Assembly: GCF_026343955.1 (NCBI RefSeq)
Contig: NZ_JAPKNI010000004.1
Coordinates: 496,001 to 560,000, forward strand
DNA from: Kaistia defluvii
Lineage (GTDB): Bacteria > Pseudomonadota > Alphaproteobacteria > Rhizobiales > Kaistiaceae
Direction of reading: 5' to 3'
DNA: 64,000 nucleotides
Within the stretch, counting starts at the first letter, position 1. Each line of letters begins with the position of its first letter. Under the pieces are notes generated by a model. It was not told the DNA's origin. It made no database searches and saw only the letters and a program-made list of their open reading frames with translations. Position numbers and translations under genes: made by a program. This document shows, one piece after another, positions 53,658 to 64,000 of this stretch.

Positions 53658-54713
53658 TCAGGCGATGCCGAGAATGCGGCGGTTGGCCGCCTCGTCGGTG
53701 CCGGAACCGGCAAAGTCGTCAAAGGCGTGCTCGGTGACGCGGATGATGTGGTGCTTGATGAACTCGGCACCCTCGCGCGCGCCGTCCTCGGGATGCTTCA
53801 GCGCGCATTCCCATTCGAGCACCGCCCAGCTGTCGAAATCATAGGCCGTCAGCTTCGAGAAGATCGCGCCGAAATCGACCTGGCCGTCACCGAGCGAGCG
53901 GAAGCGGCCGGCGCGGTTGACCCAGCTCTGATAGCCGGAATAGACGCCCTGGCGGCCGGTCGGGTTGAACTCCGCGTCCTTGACGTGAAACGCCTTGATG
54001 CGCTCGTGATAGATGTCGATGTAGTCGAGATAATCCAGCTGCTGCAGCACGAAGTGCGAGGGATCGTAGAGCAGGTTCGCGCGGGGATGGTTCTTCACCT
54101 CCGCAAGGAACATCTCGTAGGTGATGCCGTCATGCAGGTCTTCGCCGGGATGGATCTCGTAGGCGACGTCGACGCCGTTCTCCTCGAACACATCGAGGAT
54201 CGGCGTCCAGCGGCGGCCGAGCTCGGCGAAGGCTTCCTCGACCAGACCGGCCGGGCGCTGCGGGAACGGATAGAGGAACGGCCAGGCGAGCGCGCCCGAA
54301 AACGTCGGATGCGCCTTGAGGCCGAGATTCTTCGAGGCGCGGGCGCAGCGCTTCAGATGGTCGACGGCCCATTCCTGGCGCGCCTTCGGGTTGCCGCGCA
54401 TCGCGGGAATCGTAAAGCCGTCCATCAGCTCGTCATAGACCGGATGCACCGCAACCAGCTGACCGATGATGTGCGAGGCGAGTTCCGTGATCTCCAGGCC
54501 ATGCTTGGCGGCGGTGCCGACCAGCTCGTCGCAATAGTCCTTGGAATCGGATGCCTTGTTGAGGTCGATCAGTCGGCTGTCCCAGGTCGGGATCTGCACG
54601 CCCTTGTAGCCGAGGGAGGCTGCCCAGCCACAGATCGCGTCGAACGAATTGAACGGGGCGGCGTCGCCCGCGAACTGCGCCAGGAAGATCGCCGGCCCCT
54701 TGATCGTCTTCAT
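53658..54713 (-). CDS. Sugar phosphate isomerase/epimerase (xylose isomerase-like TIM barrel)
   Basis: 351 residues, AP-endonuclease-2/xylose-isomerase-like fold. Metal-ligand motifs: VDVAYEIHPGEDLHD, NLLYDPSHFVLQQLD, IKAFHVKDAEFN and SWAVLEWECALKHPEDG. GAAGGAGGT 5 bases before ATG is a near-perfect ribosome binding site. Likely acts on the same sugar as the neighbouring dehydrogenase, for example as an IolE/IolI-type dehydratase, isomerase or 3-keto-sugar epimerase; not decidable from sequence. Confidence 0.88.
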   Translation of the reverse strand: MKTIKGPAIFLAQFAGDAAPFNSFDAICGWAASLGYKGVQIPTWDSRLIDLNKASDSKDYCDELVGTAAKHGLEITELASHIIGQLVAVHPVYDELMDGFTIPAMRGNPKARQEWAVDHLKRCARASKNLGLKAHPTFSGALAWPFLYPFPQRPAGLVEEAFAELGRRWTPILDVFEENGVDVAYEIHPGEDLHDGITYEMFLAEVKNHPRANLLYDPSHFVLQQLDYLDYIDIYHERIKAFHVKDAEFNPTGRQGVYSGYQSWVNRAGRFRSLGDGQVDFGAIFSKLTAYDFDSWAVLEWECALKHPEDGAREGAEFIKHHIIRVTEHAFDDFAGSGTDEAANRRILGIA

Positions 54714-54785
54714 CGAAAACCTCCTTCGGAAACTGCTTCCCGGACTTGCGCCCGGGGCGGATGAAAAATGAGAGAAAGCGCCCCG

Positions 54786-55811
54786 CTACGGCACATTGTC
54801 CCGGATGAAAATGTCGATCTTGATCCGCTCCTGACCGGGAACGATCTCCATATCCTCGCGCATCGCCAGCAGGATGCGCGCGGCGCTGCGGGCCATGTGG
54901 CCCGGATCCTGGTTGATGACGGCGTCGATGGAGCCGCGGATCAGGTTGCGGCGATTGATGGTGGTGAGTTCGTGCGCGATGAAGACGATGTCGCGGGTGT
55001 GCCCGGTCTTCTGCAGCGCGGTCACGACGCCGGTCGACCCGGCCCCGACATTGTAGATGCCGACGAGATCGTCATGCTCGGCCAGCAGTGCCTCGGCGAC
55101 GCCGCGCACGCGATCGTCCTCGTCGCGGCCCTCGCGAACCGGCAGCACTTCCAGATCGGGATATTCGCGCGCGACGACCTGCTCGAAGCCGTATTGGCGC
55201 TCGATATGGTCGCGCAGCGCGAGCGAGCCGGCGATCAGGCCGACCTTGCCCTTGCGCCCGCCGAGAAAGCGGCCGAGCAGGCTGGCGGCGGTGCGGCCGG
55301 CGGCGGAATTGTCGATGCCCACAAAATGCGTGCGCCGGGTGCCCGGCAGGTCCGACACCAGCGTGATGACCGGAATGCCCTGATCGGCCAAGGTGTTGAT
55401 CGCCTCGGCAACGGCCGGATGATCGAGCGCCACGACCGCAATGCCGTCGACATCGGCCGGCAGGCTCTCCAGCGCAACGGCCAGCGCCTCGCCGTCGAAC
55501 ACGTCGACCAGCGTGATGTTGAGGAGGACGCGCTCATGCACATAGCGCTCGGCCGTGGCCCGAAACTCGGCTTCGAGCATGCGCATGAATTCATTGGCGC
55601 CGATCGGCAGGATGACCTCGAAGCGATAATCACGGCCGCGCGCGAGGCGCGACGCCATCCGATCCGGCTGATAATTCAGCCGATCGACAGCGGTCTGCAC
55701 CTTCTCGACCGTTCGCGCATGGACGCCGGCTCTCCCGTTCAGCACGCGATCGACCGTCGCGAGACTGACGCCAGCCTCCCGGGCGACGTCTTGCAGCGTC
55801 GTCTTTCCCAC
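54786..55811 (-). CDS. LacI family transcriptional regulator
   Basis: 341 residues. N-terminal helix-turn-helix KTTLQDVAREAGVSLATVDRVLNGRAGVHARTVEKVQTAVDRL with the usual hinge helix after it (PDRMASRLARG), then a sugar-binding domain of the periplasmic-binding-protein type. GTG 55811 is the start: GGAGG lies 8 bases upstream. First gene of the sugar operon (72 bp before the isomerase). Likely represses it until the sugar binds. Candidate operators lie just upstream. Confidence 0.93.
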   Translation of the reverse strand: MGKTTLQDVAREAGVSLATVDRVLNGRAGVHARTVEKVQTAVDRLNYQPDRMASRLARGRDYRFEVILPIGANEFMRMLEAEFRATAERYVHERVLLNITLVDVFDGEALAVALESLPADVDGIAVVALDHPAVAEAINTLADQGIPVITLVSDLPGTRRTHFVGIDNSAAGRTAASLLGRFLGGRKGKVGLIAGSLALRDHIERQYGFEQVVAREYPDLEVLPVREGRDEDDRVRGVAEALLAEHDDLVGIYNVGAGSTGVVTALQKTGHTRDIVFIAHELTTINRRNLIRGSIDAVINQDPGHMARSAARILLAMREDMEIVPGQERIKIDIFIRDNVP

Positions 55812-55827
55812 GAGGTATCCTCCCTCG

Positions 55828-55905
55828 TGATGAAATAGCATCAGGAAATGAGGTAGGCAACTCAGAGATGAAACCTCGCCGCGCAACACGGTGGAAACCG
55901 TTGCG
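55828..55905. promoter_or_regulatory. Candidate LacI-family operators upstream of the regulator gene
   Basis: TGGAAACCGTTGCG at 55892-55905 fits the LacI/CcpA-type consensus TGNAANCGNTTNCA at all but two fixed positions and lies ~80 bp before the lacI start. A second dyad, TGATG-N6-CATCA (55828-55843), lies 17 bp before it. Either could mediate autoregulation of the sugar operon. Confidence 0.4.
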
Positions 55906-56074
55906 GCATGCCGCGGCCCCCAGGCCCGACGCATCGAACCCTTGGCGCCGGGACAATCCGGACTTTCGGGGGAATTCCGCCTTTGCCATAGCGACACCAG
56001 GCCGAAGCCCTTATCTTGCAGGCCTGTGAAACCGGTCCTCGCACAGCCGGTCACCACCGACGGGAGTATGCCTC

Positions 56075-58717
56075 ATGAAGACCGAAGCCGCGCCTTTCCG
56101 GCTCGAAGACTATCGCGCTCCCGCCTTCACCATCGATACGGTCGGACTGGATTTCCAGCTCGCGCCCTCCGCGACCCGGGTGGTCGCCACGATTGCGCTT
56201 CGGCCCAACACGGACGAGGCCCGCAACGGGCGCCTCGAACTGGTGGGCGACGAGATCGTCCTGAAAGGACTGAAACTCGACGGGGCGACGCTGCCCGAAA
56301 GCCGCTATACGGCCACCCCGACCCTGCTGACGCTGCATGACGCGCCGAACCGGCCGTTCACGCTCGAAATCGAGACCCTGGTCGATCCGGCCGCCAATAC
56401 CAAGCTGATGGGGCTCTACCGGACCAGCGGCACCTATTGCACCCAATGCGAGGCCGAGGGCTTCCGCCGCATCACCTATTTCCTCGATCGCCCGGACGTG
56501 CTGGCCGTCTACACGACGCGGATCGAAGCAGAGAAATCCGACGCGCCGATCCTGCTCGCCAACGGCAACCCGGTCGAGAGCGGCGACGTCCCCGGCACCG
56601 ATCGCCACTTCGCCGTCTGGCACGACCCCTTCCCCAAGCCGTCCTACCTGTTCGCGATGGTGGCCGGCGATCTCGGCGTCATCACCGACAGCTTCACCAC
56701 CTCGTCCGGGCGCGAGGTCGAGCTGCGCATCTATTGCGAGCATGGCAAGGAAGCGCGCTGCACCTATGCGATGGACGCGCTGAAGCGCTCGATGAAGTGG
56801 GACGAGGACGTGTTCGGCCTCGAATACGACCTCGACATCTTCATCATCGTCGCCGTGTCCGATTTCAACATGGGCGCGATGGAGAACAAGGGCCTCAACG
56901 TCTTTAACGACAAGTACGTCCTGGCCGACCCGGATACCGCGACCGATGCCGACTACGCCAATGTCGAGGGCGTCATCGCGCATGAGTATTTCCACAATTG
57001 GACCGGCAACCGCATCACCTGCCGCGACTGGTTCCAGCTCTGCCTGAAGGAAGGCCTGACGGTCTTCCGCGACCAGGAGTTCTCGTCCGACATGCGCTCG
57101 CGCGCCGTCAAGCGGATTGCAGACGTGCGCACGCTGCAGGCGCGACAGTTCCCGGAGGATGGCGGCCCGCTCGCCCATCCCGTCCGGCCCGAAATCTACC
57201 ACGAGATCAGCAACTTCTACACGCCAACCGTCTATGAGAAGGGTGCGGAGGTGGTGCGGATGCTGAAGAGCATCCTTGGCCCCGACGACTTCCGGAACGG
57301 CATGGACCTCTATGTCGAGCGGCATGACGGCGACGCGGCGACGATCGAGGATTTCCTGGCGAGTTTCGCCGATGCGACCGGCGCGGACCTGACCCAGTTC
57401 AAGCTCTGGTATTCGCAGGCCGGCACCCCGCAGATCATTGCCCGCGGCGCCTATGACGAAGCCGACCGTACTTACCGCCTGACCTTGAGCCAGAGCATTC
57501 CGGCGACGCCCGGCCAGAGCGACAAGCAACCGATGCACATGCCGATCCGCTTCGGCCTGATCGGGCCGAATGGCGAGGACATGGAGTTTGCGTCGGTCAG
57601 CGGCGGCCGCGTCGAGGGCGACATCATCCATCTGACGGAAGCCAGCCAGACGCTGGTGTTCGAGGGTGTCGGCGGGCGCCCGGTGCCGTCGCTGCTGCGT
57701 GGCTTCTCCGCGCCCGTCCGCCTGGCGATCGACATCTCGGCCGCGGACCTGCTGTTCCAGGTCCGCACCGATGCCGACCCCTTCAACCGCTGGCAGGCGG
57801 CCCAGACGCTGGCCATGCGCAATCTCGTCGCCAGCACGACCGAACAGATCGCCGGCCGCCCCGCCAAGGCCGAGCCGGCCCTGATCGACGCGCTCGGCAG
57901 CGTGCTGGACGACGAGACGCTGGAGCCGGCCTTCCGCGCCCAGGTGCTACAGCTTCCGAGCGAAGCCGACATCGCGCGCGAGCTTGGCCAGAATGTCGAT
58001 CCCGACGCGATTGCGGCGGCGCGGCGTGAGCTTCGCCTGGCGATCTCGACCGGTCTCGGCAACCGGATCGAGCGCCACTACGGCAGCCTGTCGGGGGCGG
58101 AATCCTTCCGCCCGGATGCCGCCAGCGCCGGAAAACGGGCGCTGCGCAACACCCTGCTCGATCTGCTGCTCGCTCGCCGTTCGCCCGAGGCGATCGCCGC
58201 TGCGCTCGCGCATTTCGAAACCGCGAACAACATGACGGATCGGCTGGCGGCGCTTTCCGCGATCACGCAGGCCGCCCTGCCCGAGCGCCGCGCGGTCCTC
58301 GACGCCTTCCACAAGCGCTACCAGGACGACGCGCTCGTGCTCGACAAGTGGCTGACGCTGGAGGCGACCGTGCCGGCCTCGGATACGCTGGACCGGGTGA
58401 AGGCGCTGCTGAAGCATCCCTCCTACTCGCCGAACAACCCCAACCGGGTGCGTGCGCTCGTCGGCAGCTTCGCAAGCGCAAACCAGACGCAGTTCAACCG
58501 GGTGGACGGCGCCGGCTACGATTTCCTCGCCGATTTCGCGCTGGAGCTGGACAAGCGCAACCCGCAGACGACGGCCAGGTTGCTGGTCAGTTTCCGCTCG
58601 TGGCGGGCGCTGGAGCCGGTTCGCCGGGCCCGCGCCGAGGCGGCGCTGCGCCGGATCGCCGCGGCGCCCGACCTCTCGCCGGACACGCTCGACATCGTCA
58701 CGCGGACGCTTGCCTGA
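56075..58717 (+). CDS. pepN: Aminopeptidase N
   Basis: Zinc metallopeptidase (M1 family) removing N-terminal amino acids from cytoplasmic peptides. Exopeptidase motif GAMENKG at residues 267-273; zinc motif HEYFH at 303-307 (VIAHEYFHNWTGNRITCRDW), with the third ligand Glu downstream. The substrate-binding region CTQCEAEGFRRITYFLDRPD is also typical. At 880 residues it is full length, of the gammaproteobacterial/alphaproteobacterial PepN type. No signal peptide. ATG 56075 follows GGGAG by 9 bases. Confidence 0.96.
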   Translation: MKTEAAPFRLEDYRAPAFTIDTVGLDFQLAPSATRVVATIALRPNTDEARNGRLELVGDEIVLKGLKLDGATLPESRYTATPTLLTLHDAPNRPFTLEIETLVDPAANTKLMGLYRTSGTYCTQCEAEGFRRITYFLDRPDVLAVYTTRIEAEKSDAPILLANGNPVESGDVPGTDRHFAVWHDPFPKPSYLFAMVAGDLGVITDSFTTSSGREVELRIYCEHGKEARCTYAMDALKRSMKWDEDVFGLEYDLDIFIIVAVSDFNMGAMENKGLNVFNDKYVLADPDTATDADYANVEGVIAHEYFHNWTGNRITCRDWFQLCLKEGLTVFRDQEFSSDMRSRAVKRIADVRTLQARQFPEDGGPLAHPVRPEIYHEISNFYTPTVYEKGAEVVRMLKSILGPDDFRNGMDLYVERHDGDAATIEDFLASFADATGADLTQFKLWYSQAGTPQIIARGAYDEADRTYRLTLSQSIPATPGQSDKQPMHMPIRFGLIGPNGEDMEFASVSGGRVEGDIIHLTEASQTLVFEGVGGRPVPSLLRGFSAPVRLAIDISAADLLFQVRTDADPFNRWQAAQTLAMRNLVASTTEQIAGRPAKAEPALIDALGSVLDDETLEPAFRAQVLQLPSEADIARELGQNVDPDAIAAARRELRLAISTGLGNRIERHYGSLSGAESFRPDAASAGKRALRNTLLDLLLARRSPEAIAAALAHFETANNMTDRLAALSAITQAALPERRAVLDAFHKRYQDDALVLDKWLTLEATVPASDTLDRVKALLKHPSYSPNNPNRVRALVGSFASANQTQFNRVDGAGYDFLADFALELDKRNPQTTARLLVSFRSWRALEPVRRARAEAALRRIAAAPDLSPDTLDIVTRTLA

Positions 58718-58756
58718 GCGTCACGCAGGCAAAAACGGCGCCATTCGGCGGCAGAC

Positions 58757-58783
58757 GAATCCGGGTGCGCCGAACCCGGATTC
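58757..58783 (+). terminator. Hairpin after pepN
   Basis: Perfect 10-bp stem GAATCCGGGT / ACCCGGATTC (58757-58766, 58774-58783) with a 7-base loop. No T-run follows. Confidence 0.5.
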
Positions 58784-58810
58784 CCCAAGGCCGGAGCCAG
58801 AAAATTATGC

Positions 58811-58825
58811 TTAACGAAACCCTAA
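58811..58825 (+). promoter_or_regulatory. CtrA-like box upstream of the histidine kinase gene
   Basis: TTAA-N7-CTAA followed by C, one mismatch from the CtrA consensus TTAA-N7-TTAA(C), ~95 bp before the kinase start. Suggestive because the kinase is of the PleC/DivJ type that feeds into CtrA. Confidence 0.35.
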
Positions 58826-58918
58826 CACACCTCTGGACAATGTGATTCGCGTCGATTCAAATGGGGGTGATTCGGGGCAAGGGACTGACCCGATGATAGC
58901 CGACATCGGGGGGCTGAG

Positions 58919-61321
58919 ATGGCGCGGGCAGATACAGCCAGTGCGTCTGCGAGCGAGCGCATGCCTATTGCAGGGGTACTGTTTCGACGCAAGCAGATGA
59001 TCAAAGGTCACGCTCGGCTTCTGGCCAAGCCGGCCTACGAAAAGCTCGTCTCGTCCGAGCCGATCCTGCGTCGCTGCATCCCCGTCCTCATCATCATCTT
59101 CCTGATGATCGTCGCGCTGGCGCGCTTCGTTCAGCTCTACGACCTGCGCATGGAGCGCGAGAACCAGGCGCGCGACCTGATGGGCATGGTCGCGTCCTAC
59201 CTCGCCCTCTCGCTCGACCAGGCGGAGCCGACGCTGTCGACCGATCGCTACCCGATGGCGGTCCAGAACACGCTCGACAATCTCGTGCCGCAAAGCGCCG
59301 CCGATGCCGGCCAGCGCATCTATGTCGCCGACGCAACCGGCCGCGTCATCGCCACCTCGCCGCGCTCCGCCACCGAGGAGAACCGCAGCTTCACCGAGAT
59401 CGTCAGCGGCGCCCAGCCCCTGGTGATCTTCGGCGACCGTGCCGGCGTGCTGAAGATCAACGTCGATGGCGACCAGCCGGCCTTCGCGACGCTGCGCCAC
59501 CTGAACGGACGGCTCGGCTTCGTCGCCGTCGCAACGCCCTTCCCGGCGATCTACCGAGACTGGCGCGCCGACGTCTCGCTCAACGTCTCGATCTTCGTCG
59601 GCACCAGCGGCATCCTGCTCGTCATCCTCTACGGCTATTTCTCGCAGTCCGCCCGCGCCCAGGAAGCCGACATCATCTACCAGGAGACCTATGACCGCTT
59701 CGACACGGCGCTGCGCCGGGGCCGCTGCGGACTCTGGGATTGGGACGTCGCGCGCGGACGCCTGTTCTGGTCGAAATCGATGTTCGAGCTGGTGGGACTC
59801 CCACCGCGGGACACGCTGCTCGGCTTCGGCGAGGTGAACGAGCTTGTCCATCCCGACGATGGCGACCTGATGAACCTGGTCGAGGCGCTCTATGAGGCCA
59901 ACGAGACGACGGTCGACCGCATGTTCCGCATGCGCAAGGCCGACGGCAGCTATGTCTGGCTCCGGATCCGCGTCGAGCTGGTGGATGCCGATGGCACAGA
60001 GCCGCACCTGATCGGCATTGCCGTCGACGTGACCGAGCAGATGCGCCTGGCCGAGAGCTCGCGCACCGCCGACATCCGCCTGCGCGACGCCATCGAGACG
60101 ATCTCCGAGGCCTTCGTGCTGTGGGACACCCAGAACCGCCTCGTCATGTGCAATTCGAAGTATCAGCAGCTGCACGGCATTCCGGATTCGGCGCTGGAAG
60201 CCGGCACCCCCTATGCCCAGGTGATCGCGGCCGGGCGCCAGCCCGTGGTGCAGGCGCAGATCCCGAACGAGGGCCGCGCCGAGGAAGGCGCGCGCTCCTT
60301 CGAGGCGCAGCTGAACGATGGACGCTGGCTGCAGATCAGCGAACGCCGCACCAAGGATGGCGGCTTCGTGTCGGTCGGCACCGACATCACCACCATCAAG
60401 CGCCACGAGGAAAAGCTGATCGACGGCGAACGTCGCCTGATGGCAACCATTGCGGACCTGCGCCAGTCGCGCCAGAAGCTGGAGCAGCAGGCACAGGAGA
60501 TGGTCGATCTCGCGGAGAAGTACTCCGAGCAGAAGGATCGCGCCGAGACCGCCAACCGGACCAAGTCCGAATTCCTCGCCAATATCAGCCATGAGCTGCG
60601 CACGCCGCTCAACGCGATCATCGGCTTCTCGGAGATCATGAAGTCCGGCCTGTTCGGCCCGCTCGGCTCGCCGAAGTACGGCGAGTATTGCCAGGACATC
60701 AATGCCAGCGGCAACTTCCTGCTCAACGTCATCAACGACGTGCTCGACATGGCCCGGATCGAGGCCGGCCGGATGACGCTCGACATGCAGCCGTTGATGC
60801 TCGACGAGATCGTCGACGAGGCCGCGCGCGTGATGTCGCCGGAAGCGTCGGCCCGCAAGGTGACGATCGAGGCGGACCTCGAAAGCTCGCTCGGCCTCCA
60901 TGCCGATCGTCGCGCGGTGAAGCAGATGGTGCTGAACCTGCTGTCGAATGCCGTGAAGTTCACGCCGGAAAACGGTCACATCAGCGTCCGCGCCCGCAAG
61001 ATCGGCGGCGCCGTGACGCTGACGATCGAGGACAACGGCATCGGCATTCCGAAGGAAGCGCTGAAGAAGCTCGGCCGGCCGTTCGAGCAGGTGCAGAACC
61101 AGTTCACCAAGAGCCACAAGGGTTCCGGCCTTGGCCTCGCCATCACCCGCTCGCTCGCGGAACTGCATGGGGGCGCGATGCGCATCCGCAGCCATGAGGG
61201 CAAGGGCACGATCGTCTCGATCCGCCTGCCGCTGCGGCCAACCGAACAGCTGGAGCCACCGACCGGCGCGTCGGCCGGCGTCGCGCTCAGGCTCGGGGCT
61301 TCCGCCGAACCGTCGCGATGA
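58919..61321 (+). CDS. PAS-domain sensor histidine kinase, PleC/DivJ/PdhS type
   Basis: 800 residues. Helix ~53-72, a periplasmic sensor segment, a second helix ~223-241, two PAS domains (GLWDWDVARGRLFWSKSMFELVG; SEAFVLWDTQNRLVMCNSKY), a coiled coil, and then the HisKA domain FLANISHELRTPLNAIIGFSEIM with phospho-His558, the H-box shared by PleC, DivJ, PdhS and CbrA. The ATPase boxes are LNLLSNAVKFTP, DNGIGIP and GSGLGLAITRSLAELHGG. No receiver domain. Position between pepN and glnE fits the PleC/CbrA-like kinase of Rhizobiales; which of these it is cannot be decided here. Confidence 0.87.
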   Translation: MARADTASASASERMPIAGVLFRRKQMIKGHARLLAKPAYEKLVSSEPILRRCIPVLIIIFLMIVALARFVQLYDLRMERENQARDLMGMVASYLALSLDQAEPTLSTDRYPMAVQNTLDNLVPQSAADAGQRIYVADATGRVIATSPRSATEENRSFTEIVSGAQPLVIFGDRAGVLKINVDGDQPAFATLRHLNGRLGFVAVATPFPAIYRDWRADVSLNVSIFVGTSGILLVILYGYFSQSARAQEADIIYQETYDRFDTALRRGRCGLWDWDVARGRLFWSKSMFELVGLPPRDTLLGFGEVNELVHPDDGDLMNLVEALYEANETTVDRMFRMRKADGSYVWLRIRVELVDADGTEPHLIGIAVDVTEQMRLAESSRTADIRLRDAIETISEAFVLWDTQNRLVMCNSKYQQLHGIPDSALEAGTPYAQVIAAGRQPVVQAQIPNEGRAEEGARSFEAQLNDGRWLQISERRTKDGGFVSVGTDITTIKRHEEKLIDGERRLMATIADLRQSRQKLEQQAQEMVDLAEKYSEQKDRAETANRTKSEFLANISHELRTPLNAIIGFSEIMKSGLFGPLGSPKYGEYCQDINASGNFLLNVINDVLDMARIEAGRMTLDMQPLMLDEIVDEAARVMSPEASARKVTIEADLESSLGLHADRRAVKQMVLNLLSNAVKFTPENGHISVRARKIGGAVTLTIEDNGIGIPKEALKKLGRPFEQVQNQFTKSHKGSGLGLAITRSLAELHGGAMRIRSHEGKGTIVSIRLPLRPTEQLEPPTGASAGVALRLGASAEPSR

Positions 61322-61351
61322 CCTCGGGCCTGGCGGAAAGCGAAAGCGACC

Positions 61352-64000
<2,649 letters not shown>

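Noticed and set aside
58811-61195. ~790-codon minus-strand open frame opposite the histidine kinase
   Set aside because: Antisense shadow; translation is Arg/Asp/His-rich without domains, while the plus strand encodes all kinase boxes.

Overview
The window is a high-GC chromosomal segment from an alphaproteobacterium, most likely of the order Hyphomicrobiales (Rhizobiales). The evidence is the gene order DUF2232 protein - rplI - dnaB - alr - radA - cvpA - purF, an Omp2-type alphaproteobacterial porin, a PutA without a DNA-binding domain, a PleC/DivJ-type histidine kinase next to glnE, and dispersed palindromes of a kind I remember from Rhizobiales. A Kaistia-like genus is only a guess. No tRNA, rRNA, CRISPR array, transposase, integrase or prophage gene was seen.

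Region by region. 1-10.1 kb is a conserved plus-strand core: ribosomal protein L9, cyclopropane fatty acid synthase, replicative helicase DnaB, alanine racemase, RadA, CvpA, PurF and a short-chain dehydrogenase. 10.3-15 kb on the minus strand holds a hydroxyacid dehydrogenase, the GTPase Der, a membrane-anchored TPR protein and PanB. 15-24 kb has two small L,D-transpeptidases, a SnoaL-like protein, a PhnM/DUF1045 pair, RecO, a porin, the Fe-S carrier Mrp and a Nudix hydrolase. 24-29.4 kb has a LysR regulator divergent from two tiny ORFs, a Gfo/Idh/MocA - aldo/keto reductase fusion, a nitroreductase and an SGNH hydrolase.

29.4-39.2 kb is the accessory-looking part. Two CHASE4-GGDEF-EAL signalling proteins flank an AlkX/YcaQ-type DNA glycosylase. 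Next comes a tightly coupled three-gene operon: a protein I do not recognise, a small SET-domain protein with a post-SET cysteine cluster, and an MFS transporter. A secreted serine hydrolase flanked by decayed repeats follows. The SET operon is the best candidate here for an undescribed system.

39.4-48.6 kb has the potassium transporter Kup, a small secreted protein, a trimeric autotransporter with a three-level repeat architecture, bifunctional PutA, and a divergent alpha/beta hydrolase plus Lrp-type regulator. 48.9-55.8 kb is a complete sugar uptake and catabolism cluster: LacI regulator, isomerase/epimerase, dehydrogenase, ABC ATPase, permease and binding protein. 56-64 kb has aminopeptidase N, a PAS histidine kinase and the 3' part of glnE, which runs off the window edge.
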